From an uncultured Acidobacteriota bacterium (GTDB lineage: Bacteria; Acidobacteriota; CAIWXX01): a stretch of DNA of 64,000 nucleotides. Below are positions 1 to 8,633 of the stretch, one piece after another (the first letter of the stretch is position 1; the number at the start of each line of letters is the position of its first letter). The position numbers were made by a program, and so were the translations under genes. The stretch is taken from contig CAIWXX010000062.1 of assembly GCA_903916735.1 (NCBI GenBank), positions 1 to 64,000 of the forward strand. Direction: 5' to 3'. A model generated the notes under the pieces. It was not told where the DNA came from, did not search any database, and saw only the letters and a program-made list of their open reading frames with translations.

Positions 1-2
1 AG

Positions 3-143
3 GGACGTCAGCCGGCTCCATACGCACCATGGCTGATCAGGAAGGACGATCTTGATCAATATCTGGGAAGATCCGACGGCACAAACGATGACAAGGGATC
101 TTCACTACCACCGCTTTCGAAACAACAAAAGCTAGATTTTTAA
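3..143 (+). CDS. C-terminal end of a possible HTH/excisionase-family protein (partial)
   Basis: An open frame runs in from the window edge and stops at TAA 141-143, giving 46 residues. The stretch around PAPYAPWLIRKDDLDQYLG matches the wing and last helix pattern of excisionase/HTH_17 small DNA-binding proteins (a short basic loop, then an R/K-x-D-L-x-x-Y-L helix). The recognition helix would lie upstream of the window. Such proteins are common in mobile elements, which fits the IS debris just downstream. The family call rests on about 20 residues and is tentative. Confidence 0.35.
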   Translation, partial: GRQPAPYAPWLIRKDDLDQYLGRSDGTNDDKGSSLPPLSKQQKLDF

Positions 144-680
144 TAACGCTGCCAAGGAGGGGTATCGTGGGGCATCATTCATCGAAGCCCGGTCCCAATC
201 CAATGTCGTTGGCAAGATCCTGGCGAGCATCAAGTTCGTCTTCGAAGTTCTCAAGCTCCCAGATCATCTGCCACCTGCGCGCCCCCCCTGAGCCGGAGGA
301 GTACTGGGACGACGGTTCCCGCTCCGACGCTTCCTGCTTCTGATCAGCACCACGCCGGCCCACGTTGTTCAACTTCTGCATGGTCGGCCATCTCGCCAAC
401 CGCGCTTATTGACGCAATCTACAAAAACCCTTACTCTTAACCCGTGATTCAGATGCACTCCGAAAATATCTTCTCCTGGCAACCTTCTGTCACTCTCGGG
501 GGTGACAGAAGGCTGCCAGGAGAGGTCATGTTGACCCATTATTACTACAGCGGTAGTATTCCTGGTATCCGGTCGGAAAAGGAAACTCCTATAGCCTATT
601 TGTCATCATGCCATTTCGTGGTCAAGACATGGCTGCTGCCTATTCAGCAATCAAAGACGAATGCAGGAAGCTTAGGCTGC
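144..680. other. Gene-poor stretch beside IS remnant
   Basis: No convincing gene is visible here. Short open frames on both strands are low-complexity and match no family I recognise. The only clear structure is the long inverted repeat at 473-522. An AAGGAGGGG sequence near 152-160 resembles a ribosome-binding site, but the GTG frame after it reads as Ser/Arg-rich noise. The stretch is best read as decayed accessory DNA. Confidence 0.4.
473..522. repeat. 21-bp near-perfect inverted repeat with 8-nt loop
   Basis: The left arm 473-493 (CTCCTGGCAACCTTCTGTCA plus C) pairs with the right arm 502-522, with one mismatch (T/C) in 21 positions and an 8-nt loop (494-501). There is no T-tract after it, so it is not a normal intrinsic terminator. 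It could be two abutted ends of an insertion sequence, a MITE or a recombination site. It lies about 200 bp upstream of the IS3 transposase relic. Confidence 0.75.
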
Positions 681-682
681 GA

Positions 683-1112
683 GCGAGCCGTCCCCTCCTT
701 CCCCGTTCTCAATCTGTTGAAAGGTGCGAAGATAACGGGGGTGAACTAGGCGTGGGTCTCGGACATCACCTATATCCGGATACTGACGGCCTTTGTCTAT
801 CTGTCAGTCATCCTCGATGTCTTCTCACGGAAAGTTGTCGGCTGGGCGCTCTCCCTGATGATCGATACAGAGTTGACCAGAGCGGCGTTGCGGATGGCGA
901 TTGAGACGAGATGTCCTCCAAGAGGCTGCATTCACCATTCAGACAGGGGTATGCAGTATGCGGCAGACGACTACGCCGATGATCTCAAGGCCGCCGGCTT
1001 GCTGATCAGTATGTCACGGAAAGGGAATCCTTACGACAATGCCCAGGCAGAGAGCTTTATGAAAACCCTTAAGCACGAGGAGGTATAACTATGGGACTAT
1101 AAGACCTTGTCT
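683..1112 (+). pseudogene. IS3-family transposase (orfB) remnant
   Basis: The frame reading VWVSDITYI, then VILDVFSRKVVGWA, HHSDRGMQYA and NPYDNAQAESFMKTLKHEE is the DDE integrase core of an IS3-family OrfB; all three catalytic acids are visible (D in SDIT, D in HSDRG, E in AQAES). It is broken by an in-frame TAG at 747-749 and a TAA at 1086-1088. Homology continues past the second stop (LWDYKTLSD) and ends near 1112, so the C-terminus is missing. Homology upstream of the first stop (FPVLNLLKGAKITGVN) reaches back to about 683, and the N-terminal HTH part is not recognisable. It is not expected to be active. Confidence 0.85.
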
Positions 1113-1152
1113 GATTCGAACAACAAAACCAATGATGAAAGGAGAAAAGAAA

Positions 1153-2751
1153 GTGAAAGAATCTAAGGAAAAGATGTCCAAAGGAGTAACAAGGCGAGAC
1201 GCATTGAAGCTTTCCGCGATGGCCCTGGGCGGGCTGGCCGTCGGAGGCGCCATGAACGGTCCCGGAGCGGGCGACGCTCAGGCTGCCACGGAGTGCCCTG
1301 ATCCGGGGCACTGCTATCCGACCAACGACCCCACGCAGCAGTATTACTATTACGACCACCTGCCCAACGTATACAGACCGAACGACCCCACCGACCCGAA
1401 AATCGCTCTGCGGGATGACGAGATGCGGATCACGTTTCTGGGCTCGATGGTCCCGCCCGTTCGCCGCGCCCAGCAGGAGATGAGCGTTTTCGTCGAGGTG
1501 GGGCCGTGGGTGTACGACCCCAAGCACCCGACTGACCCCACGTACGGCCGCGCGACGGACAGCATCGTCTTCGATTGCGGCTCCGGCGTGTGCGCCAACT
1601 ACGGCGCCATGAACATCCAGTACTCCCGCATGAACAAGATCTTCCTGACCCACCTGCACGCCGACCACATGAGCGACTTGACGCACCTCTACTGCTTCGG
1701 ACCCGGCGGCGGCCGCTATTCTCCCCTGTATGTCTGGGGCCCCGGGCCTTCCGGCGTGAAGAACCCCAAGGCCCCGCCCAAGTATTACGACGACGGCACG
1801 AAGGCTCTATGCCGCAACCTGCGGGAAGCCCTGCGATGGTCCACGGAGAGCTTCAGCTTCCAGGCGTCGGCCTGCGAGGGCTACGAGCGTCCCACTCGGA
1901 AGAAATGGGGACTGCCATGCAATCCCGTCCCAGTCGGAGACGATCCCACCGATGACGGCTATGCCGTCGTTCCCATCGAGCTGAATTGGAGGCATTACGG
2001 CAAGAGTGAGAGGGACAACGTCGCGTATGACAATCCCGACACCGGCGTGAAGATCACCCACTTCCCGGTGATCCACTGCCGGAAGGGCTCCATCGGGTAC
2101 AAGCTCGAGTGGAACGGCCTGTCGATGATCTTCACTGGCGACACCAAACCCGAGTACATGAGCGTCAACAACGCCATCAACGGGAACAACGGCGTGGACG
2201 TCTTCATCCACGAGATGGGTCTTCCGCCGGAAGTGTGGGCGATGAAGAACTTGCACCTCAATAAGCCCGGCAGCGGATCGCAGTGGGATGCGTACGTCAA
2301 CGAAATGAAGAGCGTCATCAACAGCTCCCACTCCCCCATTGGGGCCTTCGGATACATCCTCAGCCAGATCAACCCCAAGCCCCGGCTCACGGTCGCCACG
2401 CACTTCCAGACGGCCGACGACACGGTCGACTGTGCCAAGAACAGCATCCTCCTCCATTGGCCGGACATGCAGTGGGGCCGGAATTTCATCGTCTCCTTCG
2501 ACCTCATGGTGCTCAATGTGACCAAGACGGCGATCACCCAATTCCAAAGCAAGGTGCCGGCTTTCGGGTTCTCACCGCTGATCTCTGTGCCTGACAACTT
2601 GAAGCCGCCGAAGTACTGGAAGTGGGGCCAAGACAGCCAAGGGAACCGCGTCAAGGTCGGGAATCCCTTAGCCCAGATCGATCGGTCCACGGAGATACCG
2701 GAAAAGGATCCGGCGACCGGGGATTGCAACTATCGCGACGACGGGTATTGA
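1153..2751 (+). CDS. Tat-exported metallo-beta-lactamase-fold hydrolase
   Basis: Metallo-beta-lactamase-fold protein of about 532 residues, predicted to be exported folded by the Tat system. A twin-arginine signal (TRRDALKLSAM, Arg14-Arg15 from the chosen start) precedes a hydrophobic stretch and a DAQA-A type cleavage site. The metal motif HLHADH lies at residues 167-172, and later GDT, HEMG and ATHF segments supply the usual remaining ligands. The GTG start at 1153 is preferred because AAAGGAG sits at proper spacing; an in-frame ATG at 1132 has no such site. The substrate is unknown: family members include arylsulfatases, RNases and lactonases. The gene is visibly GC-richer than its flanks, has no operon partner and abuts an IS relic, which suggests horizontal acquisition. 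The reading frame is intact. Confidence 0.8.
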   Translation: MKESKEKMSKGVTRRDALKLSAMALGGLAVGGAMNGPGAGDAQAATECPDPGHCYPTNDPTQQYYYYDHLPNVYRPNDPTDPKIALRDDEMRITFLGSMVPPVRRAQQEMSVFVEVGPWVYDPKHPTDPTYGRATDSIVFDCGSGVCANYGAMNIQYSRMNKIFLTHLHADHMSDLTHLYCFGPGGGRYSPLYVWGPGPSGVKNPKAPPKYYDDGTKALCRNLREALRWSTESFSFQASACEGYERPTRKKWGLPCNPVPVGDDPTDDGYAVVPIELNWRHYGKSERDNVAYDNPDTGVKITHFPVIHCRKGSIGYKLEWNGLSMIFTGDTKPEYMSVNNAINGNNGVDVFIHEMGLPPEVWAMKNLHLNKPGSGSQWDAYVNEMKSVINSSHSPIGAFGYILSQINPKPRLTVATHFQTADDTVDCAKNSILLHWPDMQWGRNFIVSFDLMVLNVTKTAITQFQSKVPAFGFSPLISVPDNLKPPKYWKWGQDSQGNRVKVGNPLAQIDRSTEIPEKDPATGDCNYRDDGY

Positions 2752-2921
2752 TTGTCGTGACCTGCGACGAGCATTCCCTGGTACCTTACTGCGGTTGACA
2801 TTCCGTAAGGGCAAAAAGGGGGTCAGGGAAATGGCCGGTGTCTTCTTGTAATACAATGATTATGCCGGTTCATTTCCAGGCCCCGTAGTACGGCTATGGG
2901 GTCAGGTTTTACTATTGACAT

Positions 2922-3589
2922 TTGATTTCAAGAGAGACAAAGACTCATCTTAATGATCTCTGCCCCTTCGTCTTCGTTCCAGGCAGCCAATCTTTGATCT
3001 GCGTCGCGCTCAATTGCTACAGCTCCGAGCCAACCCCTTTCCCGATCGCCCAATATGCACGGAATGTCGACTACCACCTTCTATTCAGGGAAACCCTGGC
3101 CGCCCTGGTCAAGAGTATCAAGGACATCTTGCCGGAGTGCTTACCGATCACATGCTGTGACACATCACCGGTCCAGGAGCGCGCCTATGCCGAACGCGCA
3201 GGAATCGGCTGGATCGGAAAATCGAGTCAACTGATCAGCCGCAATTTCGGCACATGGCTCCTTCTGGGAGAAGTTCTCATCAATCAGGAACTGATAACTG
3301 ATCAACCCCATCCCAACATGTGCGGCCGGTGCGATCTATGCATGAGAGCCTGCCCGACGGGCGCCATTGAACAGGAATATGTCGTCGACTGTCGACGCTG
3401 TCTTTCATATTATACGATTGAACATCGAGGATCATTGCCGGAAGCAATCACCGCTCCATGCGAGGGCACTTGTTCGGCTGCGACGATTGCCTCCAGGCTT
3501 GCCCCTTCAACAAGTTCGCACGCGAAACAATTGAACCGCGGTTCAAGGCCGGCATGAAGAGGAACTTCGCTGCAGCTATGGTATTATGA
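2922..3589 (+). pseudogene. queG: Epoxyqueuosine reductase (QueG) relic, 5'-truncated and frameshifted
   Basis: QueG reduces epoxyqueuosine to queuosine in tRNA using cobalamin and two [4Fe-4S] clusters. Conserved blocks are present: AERAGIGWIGKSSQLI, CGRCDLCMRACPTGAI and DCRRCLSYYTIEHRGSLP. The expected next block, GHLFGCDDCLQACPFNKFARETI, is found only in another frame (codon phase of 3452), ending at TGA 3587-3589. A frameshift, one base lost relative to an intact gene, therefore lies near 3440-3450. Roughly 70 N-terminal residues expected in QueG are absent; the remaining frame opens at a TTG at 2922 without a clear ribosome-binding site. A single sequencing error could explain the frameshift but not the missing N-terminus. 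Confidence 0.8.
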
Positions 3590-3650
3590 TAATTCCGTGA
3601 AAAAGCCATGTTTTTCCTGTACAAAGCCTGCCGATAACGGAGGCCTCATC

Positions 3651-5903
3651 ATGGCCAAACATCCCGGCACGATGGCGCCGCGCACCGCGAGGCAATCTGC
3701 CTTTTTTCAGCGTCGCGCTGCTGTCTGCAGAGGCTTTTCTCTTCTCCCCCTCTTCATCATCATCGGGGCTTTCTGTATGCTTCCGGGATGCCGACATGAA
3801 AATCGAATCGTCACAATTGACCTGCTCCAGGAAACACCCGAGATCATCAGCCCTACTGTTTGCCTCAAGGCTCAGGACGAATCCACACGACAACTCATCT
3901 ACGAGGGGTTCAGAACAGGGCCTGACGGCCAGTTTGCGCTGCCGCTTTCCACAGGTTCTGCTCGATTCGGCTTCTATGCAATCAATCCCGTGGACTGTTT
4001 ATCACTGACCACACGTTCGGATACGGTCTGCGACGTCTGGATACGCATCAATGGACAGGGGATTGGCGGAGGAAGAGTGGAACTGACATCAACGACCTTG
4101 ACGCTGCCCATCGCTTCCGGCATCACGGTGGATGGGCTTAACCTCTGTACAATGAGGTTAACTCCAGAGGCACGAACATCTGCCACGAGCACCATCCTGG
4201 TCAGCTCCATCACCTTCGGCAAATTTGCTACACATGTAGTAAAATACGGCAGCCCGCCCAGGAGCACTCTGCGGATGAGTCCGCCATCTGAAGTCAGCTG
4301 GTGCATCAATTTCCGACGAGAAACACTCGAATTTTCCGGTATCCTGTCATCTCCGCAGCCATCCTCCTGCCATGTCGAAATTTTTATGGAAACCGATCGA
4401 CTCAGAAGAACGTCCATCTGGAATTCGACTTTTCATTTGAATGGCGATCGGACATTCAGCGGCGAAGTCAATTTGGCACCTTTCGGGGGTGCCCCCGCCC
4501 GGATCATCGCCCGGTTAACTAGCGACTCCGGCAACCCATCGCTTGTCTGGAACCGTTTTTGCCTCACCCAGCCCGGGCATAAAACCCCGCCGGCGGCTTC
4601 TACTATAGCTCGCCTGCCGGCGCGTCCCAACGTCATCTTCTTTCTGATCGACGCGCTCCGTCGCGATCACCTGTCGACTTATGGCTACAATCGGCCGACA
4701 TCGCCGACTCTCGATCGCCTGGCCGCCACCAGTGCCGTTGTCTTCGACAATGCATGGACACAATCGGCCTGGACCGGCCAATCGGTTGCATCCTTGTTTA
4801 CAGGTGAATATCCGTCGACCACCGGGATCAGGAATCACTCGGATTCTCTTTTCAGCGGCTTCACAACGATTGCGGAATTTCTGAAAGCTGCCGGTTACCG
4901 TACGATTGCATTTGTGGCAAACTTCGGCCTCGGCACAAAAACCGGCTACTCGGACGGGTTCGTTGAGTTCAATTTCCGGCAAGGGGAAAAAATTGCTCCG
5001 CTCGTCGATGAAGCCATCAGCAGGGTGCCGTCTTCCGGGCAACCATTCTTCATGTACATCCACGTCATGGATGTCCACTTTCCATATCGCAGCGCTCCTG
5101 CCCCATTCAACGCTCTTGTGCAGCGCAGTAAAAAGGTAACACTGACAGAAGAGGAAATCTCCATCAAGAAACTGAAGCAGGGCACACAAGAACCGACTGC
5201 AGCCAACATGGCATTCATCCAATCTCTCTACGATTCGGAAATCCTCTCGGTCGATTCTTCACTGGGCCGTTTATGCGATGCGCTGCGGAAACGAGGCCTC
5301 TATGACAACACGATGATCGTCATCCTGAACGACCACGGCGAGGAATTCAATGATCACGGCAGCTACTATCACGGCCATTCGCTGTACAACGAACTGACGC
5401 GAATGGTGCTCATCGTCAAGCCGCCTTTTCCAACGCAACATCATCGCGTCGCATCACCGGCTCAAACAATCGACCTCTACCCGACCGTCGCTGCATTTCT
5501 GGGCCAATCCCCCTCCGTGCCCGGAAATGACCTTGGGCCGCTCTTGCGAACCGGCGCTTCTGACAACAAAGAGAATGTGCCCATATACTGCGAGACGGAT
5601 CTCATCACCAGCTATCGATCAATCCTGGACGGCAATCACAAGCTGATCCTGCGGAATCGCCGTCGTGAAGGTCGTGCCGATACCTTTTCTCTCTTCGATG
5701 AAAGCCGTGATCCTTTGGAAATGAATGACTGCGCCTCTGCAATGCCGGTGACCGCGGCATATCTGGCTTCCCTCATTCGGAGGCATGAAGAGCAGTCAAT
5801 CAAGCGCCGTCACTTCTCGCAGGAGGAAATTCATCGGACCATCGATGAGGAAACCCAGCGCCAACTCGAAGCGCTCGGCTACGTTAATGCCGGCAAGGAA
5901 TAG
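3651..5903 (+). CDS. Sulfatase-fold lipoprotein with N-terminal beta-rich domain
   Basis: Predicted lipoprotein of 750 residues with a hydrophobic signal ending in the lipobox MLPGC. About 270 residues of beta-rich sequence follow, possibly a carbohydrate-binding sandwich, then a sulfatase/alkaline-phosphatase-superfamily domain from about residue 325 (NVIFFLIDALRRDHLSTYGY) to the end, with metal-site motif NDHGEEFNDHG. The sulfatase nucleophile motif C/S-x-P-x-R is replaced by T375-G-Q-S-V, so formylglycine cannot form; Thr is the nucleophile in LtaS-like and phosphotransferase branches. ATG 3651 is chosen because GGAGG precedes it by 7 nt; an upstream GTG at 3597 has none. It is convergent with a paralogue at 6162-8360. 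Phosphoester or phosphoglycan transfer in the envelope is more likely than sulfatase activity; the substrate is unknown. Confidence 0.8.
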   Translation: MAKHPGTMAPRTARQSAFFQRRAAVCRGFSLLPLFIIIGAFCMLPGCRHENRIVTIDLLQETPEIISPTVCLKAQDESTRQLIYEGFRTGPDGQFALPLSTGSARFGFYAINPVDCLSLTTRSDTVCDVWIRINGQGIGGGRVELTSTTLTLPIASGITVDGLNLCTMRLTPEARTSATSTILVSSITFGKFATHVVKYGSPPRSTLRMSPPSEVSWCINFRRETLEFSGILSSPQPSSCHVEIFMETDRLRRTSIWNSTFHLNGDRTFSGEVNLAPFGGAPARIIARLTSDSGNPSLVWNRFCLTQPGHKTPPAASTIARLPARPNVIFFLIDALRRDHLSTYGYNRPTSPTLDRLAATSAVVFDNAWTQSAWTGQSVASLFTGEYPSTTGIRNHSDSLFSGFTTIAEFLKAAGYRTIAFVANFGLGTKTGYSDGFVEFNFRQGEKIAPLVDEAISRVPSSGQPFFMYIHVMDVHFPYRSAPAPFNALVQRSKKVTLTEEEISIKKLKQGTQEPTAANMAFIQSLYDSEILSVDSSLGRLCDALRKRGLYDNTMIVILNDHGEEFNDHGSYYHGHSLYNELTRMVLIVKPPFPTQHHRVASPAQTIDLYPTVAAFLGQSPSVPGNDLGPLLRTGASDNKENVPIYCETDLITSYRSILDGNHKLILRNRRREGRADTFSLFDESRDPLEMNDCASAMPVTAAYLASLIRRHEEQSIKRRHFSQEEIHRTIDEETQRQLEALGYVNAGKE

Positions 5904-6161
5904 GCGCTGTTTTTAATCGAAGAAAACACCTGTCCCCTCAGAGATGCAAAACAGTAGGAAACATCCAAGACATCCCGCAAAGTGAAAGATCAAATGTGGA
6001 AACCTCAAGCAAATGCTGCTGAGTGTCATTTCGATTCTGATTTTATGAGTTGCCAGTATCGGTTGGTCATACTCCCAGCCGAGCACCTTCGTGGCTTTGA
6101 TATCAACTGGGCACCGTATTGGTGGAGATGATTTTCGCGAACAGGGGATCCCTCTGTCAGC

Positions 6162-8360
6162 TCACTCGATATACCCAAGCGCTCTCATGTTCTGTAAATC
6201 CTCTTTCGACAACCTGATAGTCGCTTCATCGGATGCAACCTTCTGGCGCATCTGACAGTCGCGCATCCATCGGTGTAATTCCTGACGGAAAAACGAGACA
6301 ATCATCGGGTGTTGCTCACTGAGATTGACCTTTTCGGCCGGATCTGAGTCAAGTGCGAAAAGCAGGTCACTCGGGGAAGGCGACTCATCTTGTGAAAACG
6401 TAATCAACTTCCACTGACCGTTGGTCGCGGAAAGGATTTTTCCTTTCAGTTCAGTTTCCGCAAAGACCGTGTCGATTGTGTAGGCACCCTGATGGAATAG
6501 TGACGCGAAACTGTGTCCTGGGAGATCGTCGGGGATAGGACGGCCCATTAACTCCAGAATTGTAGGCACAATATCGATCTGCTGGACCCTGGCCGTCACA
6601 ATTCCCGGCCTTCCCAATCCTTTCGGCGATTTGACGATGAGTGGGAGGTGCACGATCTCCTGATACAAAGTATGTCCATGCAGGAAACCGCCGTGATCGC
6701 GGAACTCCTCGCCGTGATCAGCTGTGAAAATGATCATCGTGTTGTCATAGATTCCCGCTTTCTTCAGTGAATCGATGAATTCGCTGAAACCAAAATCGGA
6801 ACGTCGAACCTCGGAATCGTAGAGTGACCGAAGGTATTCGACATCTCGAGATGCCAGCAATGCGGAGCGTTGTCTCAGATCACGGATGAATGAGACTGAA
6901 TGCTTGTCGGGAACCGACTCAAGCTCAGAGCCCACATGTGCGATAAGGTTATCAAAAGGCGGGATCGCATCATAGGGATAGTGTGGATCCATCGCGTGGA
7001 CGTATAGGAAAAATGGAGTTTTCTTGCGCGACAGATCGCCGATAACCGGCCTTAATAAGCGATTGACTTCCAGCGCGGTCGTTGTGCTCGGATAGGCATA
7101 ATATCCAGATTCAAACCCCTGAGCAAAACCCGTTTCACGGACGACCAACGGCTGAGTGGAGAAAAACACGCGTTGGAACCCCGACAATCGCTCAGCAAGC
7201 GTGACTATTTTCGAGTGTAGAATCCTGTTGCGTCGCGTGACCTGATGGATCATGGGATAGTAACCCGTCAGCAGGCTGGCGACCGAAGGTTTGGTCCAGG
7301 ATGTATGTCCCAGCGCATCTATGAAAACCTTGGATTCGGCTGCAAACTGCCGGAGGAACGGTGAGGTCTCACGATGATAGCCGTATGGTTGAAGGGCATC
7401 GGCGCGCAGAGCGTCCACAAGAAAAATGATGATGTTGAAAGGAGGCGTGGAGGGCATGGGGGTTTTAGTTGGCGGAGGGCCGTCGAGAACGAGCCGAGGG
7501 TTACCCCAGAAGATCCTCCCGTTTGGAACTCCCATGGATAGCCGCCCAAAGCCTCCACCGTCTATTCTCACATTGCACTCGACCAACCCTTTGCCTTGTC
7601 GATGAGTCGTGTAAATCAACTGCCTGCCGCCGCTCTCCGGCGTCCATGTCAATGAAGCATCGCATGGAGCTTCAAACCCCACGTCAAATCGGAGCCGGCA
7701 AGGCGCGCCCGGCAATTGGAGGTATACATTGATCTCCGGCATCGTAACTGATTGCCAGTAGCCGTCTATCTTGCGATTCTGAAAACTAAACACACCGGGG
7801 CCGCTGAGCAACCTCGGGCTCGTCATCGAGAATTCAATTTTCGAGAGCCGAAGACGAATGTTTTGTCTCTCCATCTTTCTTTTCAGATTGCTCAAACCAA
7901 TCGTCAATAAGTTCCGACCCTTTCGGAGCGAGGCTGGAGGGAGTGAGATCCGGCAAGAACCTCTTTGTGAGGCAAGCCAAATCCCGATGCATTGTCCGTT
8001 GATCATAATAGGCACATCGAGGTGGCCTGCGTCAGTCTCGCCCATCAGAACAACCCTTTCGTGTCTCCCAGTGAATTCGAAGAAGTTGAGGGTAAGGTCA
8101 CGTCGCGGCAAAAGCACAGAACTCATGCCGGCACGAGTCAGTTGAGCGCCATCTTTTCCGGCTGCTTGAGCAATGGCCGTCGCATCGATCAGCTCCGTCT
8201 CTTCTTCCCTTTCTGTGACCATCAGACTCGGGAGCAACCTCTGCGCATCATGATCGGTCCGCCTTCCTGATGAACAACCGACAGCCATGAAAATACTCAG
8301 CAGCGCTGCCAATGGCAAGAAGCGACCGAGGGCAGTTCCCGAAATGAACTTTAGGAACAT
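6162..8360 (-). CDS. Sulfatase-fold lipoprotein, paralogue of the 3651-5903 gene
   Basis: Predicted lipoprotein of 732 residues with lipobox MAVGC, an N-terminal beta-rich region and a C-terminal sulfatase-superfamily domain (FNIIIFLVDALRADALQPYGY, later FTADHGEEFRDHGGFLHGH). As in its convergent neighbour, the nucleophile motif reads T356-K-P-S-V in place of C-x-P-x-R. The ATG at 8360 is preferred: it opens directly into the signal peptide and has AGGAAAG upstream, while the longer frame to 8477 adds 39 non-signal residues. Both proteins end in a short helix with a conserved ALGY ending. The tail-to-tail duplication suggests an old gene duplication with inversion. An envelope phosphohydrolase or transferase role is likely but unproven. 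Confidence 0.8.
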   Translation of the reverse strand: MFLKFISGTALGRFLPLAALLSIFMAVGCSSGRRTDHDAQRLLPSLMVTEREEETELIDATAIAQAAGKDGAQLTRAGMSSVLLPRRDLTLNFFEFTGRHERVVLMGETDAGHLDVPIMINGQCIGIWLASQRGSCRISLPPASLRKGRNLLTIGLSNLKRKMERQNIRLRLSKIEFSMTSPRLLSGPGVFSFQNRKIDGYWQSVTMPEINVYLQLPGAPCRLRFDVGFEAPCDASLTWTPESGGRQLIYTTHRQGKGLVECNVRIDGGGFGRLSMGVPNGRIFWGNPRLVLDGPPPTKTPMPSTPPFNIIIFLVDALRADALQPYGYHRETSPFLRQFAAESKVFIDALGHTSWTKPSVASLLTGYYPMIHQVTRRNRILHSKIVTLAERLSGFQRVFFSTQPLVVRETGFAQGFESGYYAYPSTTTALEVNRLLRPVIGDLSRKKTPFFLYVHAMDPHYPYDAIPPFDNLIAHVGSELESVPDKHSVSFIRDLRQRSALLASRDVEYLRSLYDSEVRRSDFGFSEFIDSLKKAGIYDNTMIIFTADHGEEFRDHGGFLHGHTLYQEIVHLPLIVKSPKGLGRPGIVTARVQQIDIVPTILELMGRPIPDDLPGHSFASLFHQGAYTIDTVFAETELKGKILSATNGQWKLITFSQDESPSPSDLLFALDSDPAEKVNLSEQHPMIVSFFRQELHRWMRDCQMRQKVASDEATIRLSKEDLQNMRALGYIE

Positions 8361-8483
8361 GTCGCCCACTTTCCTGATCTTTCCTGCGCCTGTGCCTCGA
8401 AAAGAAACAGCCACTGACGACCGGACATTGTATATGTCCCTATCATTGATGCCCAAAGTATCACACTGATGTGTCATAGGGTC

Positions 8484-8539
8484 AAAAACCCTGCATGGTG
8501 GATTTCTCAGGTGAAATGGACGAAGTCGCGATGCAGGGT
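8484..8539 (-). terminator. Intrinsic terminator-like hairpin after the dnaG-rpoD-zinc-ribbon genes
   Basis: ACCCTGCAT (8488-8496) and ATGCAGGGT (8531-8539) are perfect 9-bp inverted arms. On the minus strand the distal arm is followed directly by TTTT (plus A-run 8484-8488). The internal sequence has a second small hairpin (ATTTC/GAAAT). The position, about 95 nt past the stop of the zinc-ribbon gene and just before the sulfatase-like gene, fits termination of the upstream operon, although the loop is longer than usual. Confidence 0.5.
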
Positions 8540-8633
8540 GTCTGTGAACCGAGTTCCGAACTTAGAAAGCCCGAAGTACAGGGTCGTCGGGCGAATCGAG
8601 CCGCTTAACCTCTTAGCCGGCTTCAATATCCTT

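Noticed and set aside
175-399. Minus-strand 74-residue gene
   Set aside because: No ribosome-binding site and low-complexity composition in a decayed region.
3651-8360. True sulfatases
   Set aside because: The C/S-x-P-x-R maturation motif is absent in both proteins and no sulfatase-maturing enzyme is nearby.
8478-8633. RNase P RNA next to the zinc-ribbon gene
   Set aside because: rnpB often neighbours this gene family, but the gap is only 156 nt and the conserved GAGGAAAGUC and ACAGAA motifs are absent; the hairpin fits a terminator better.
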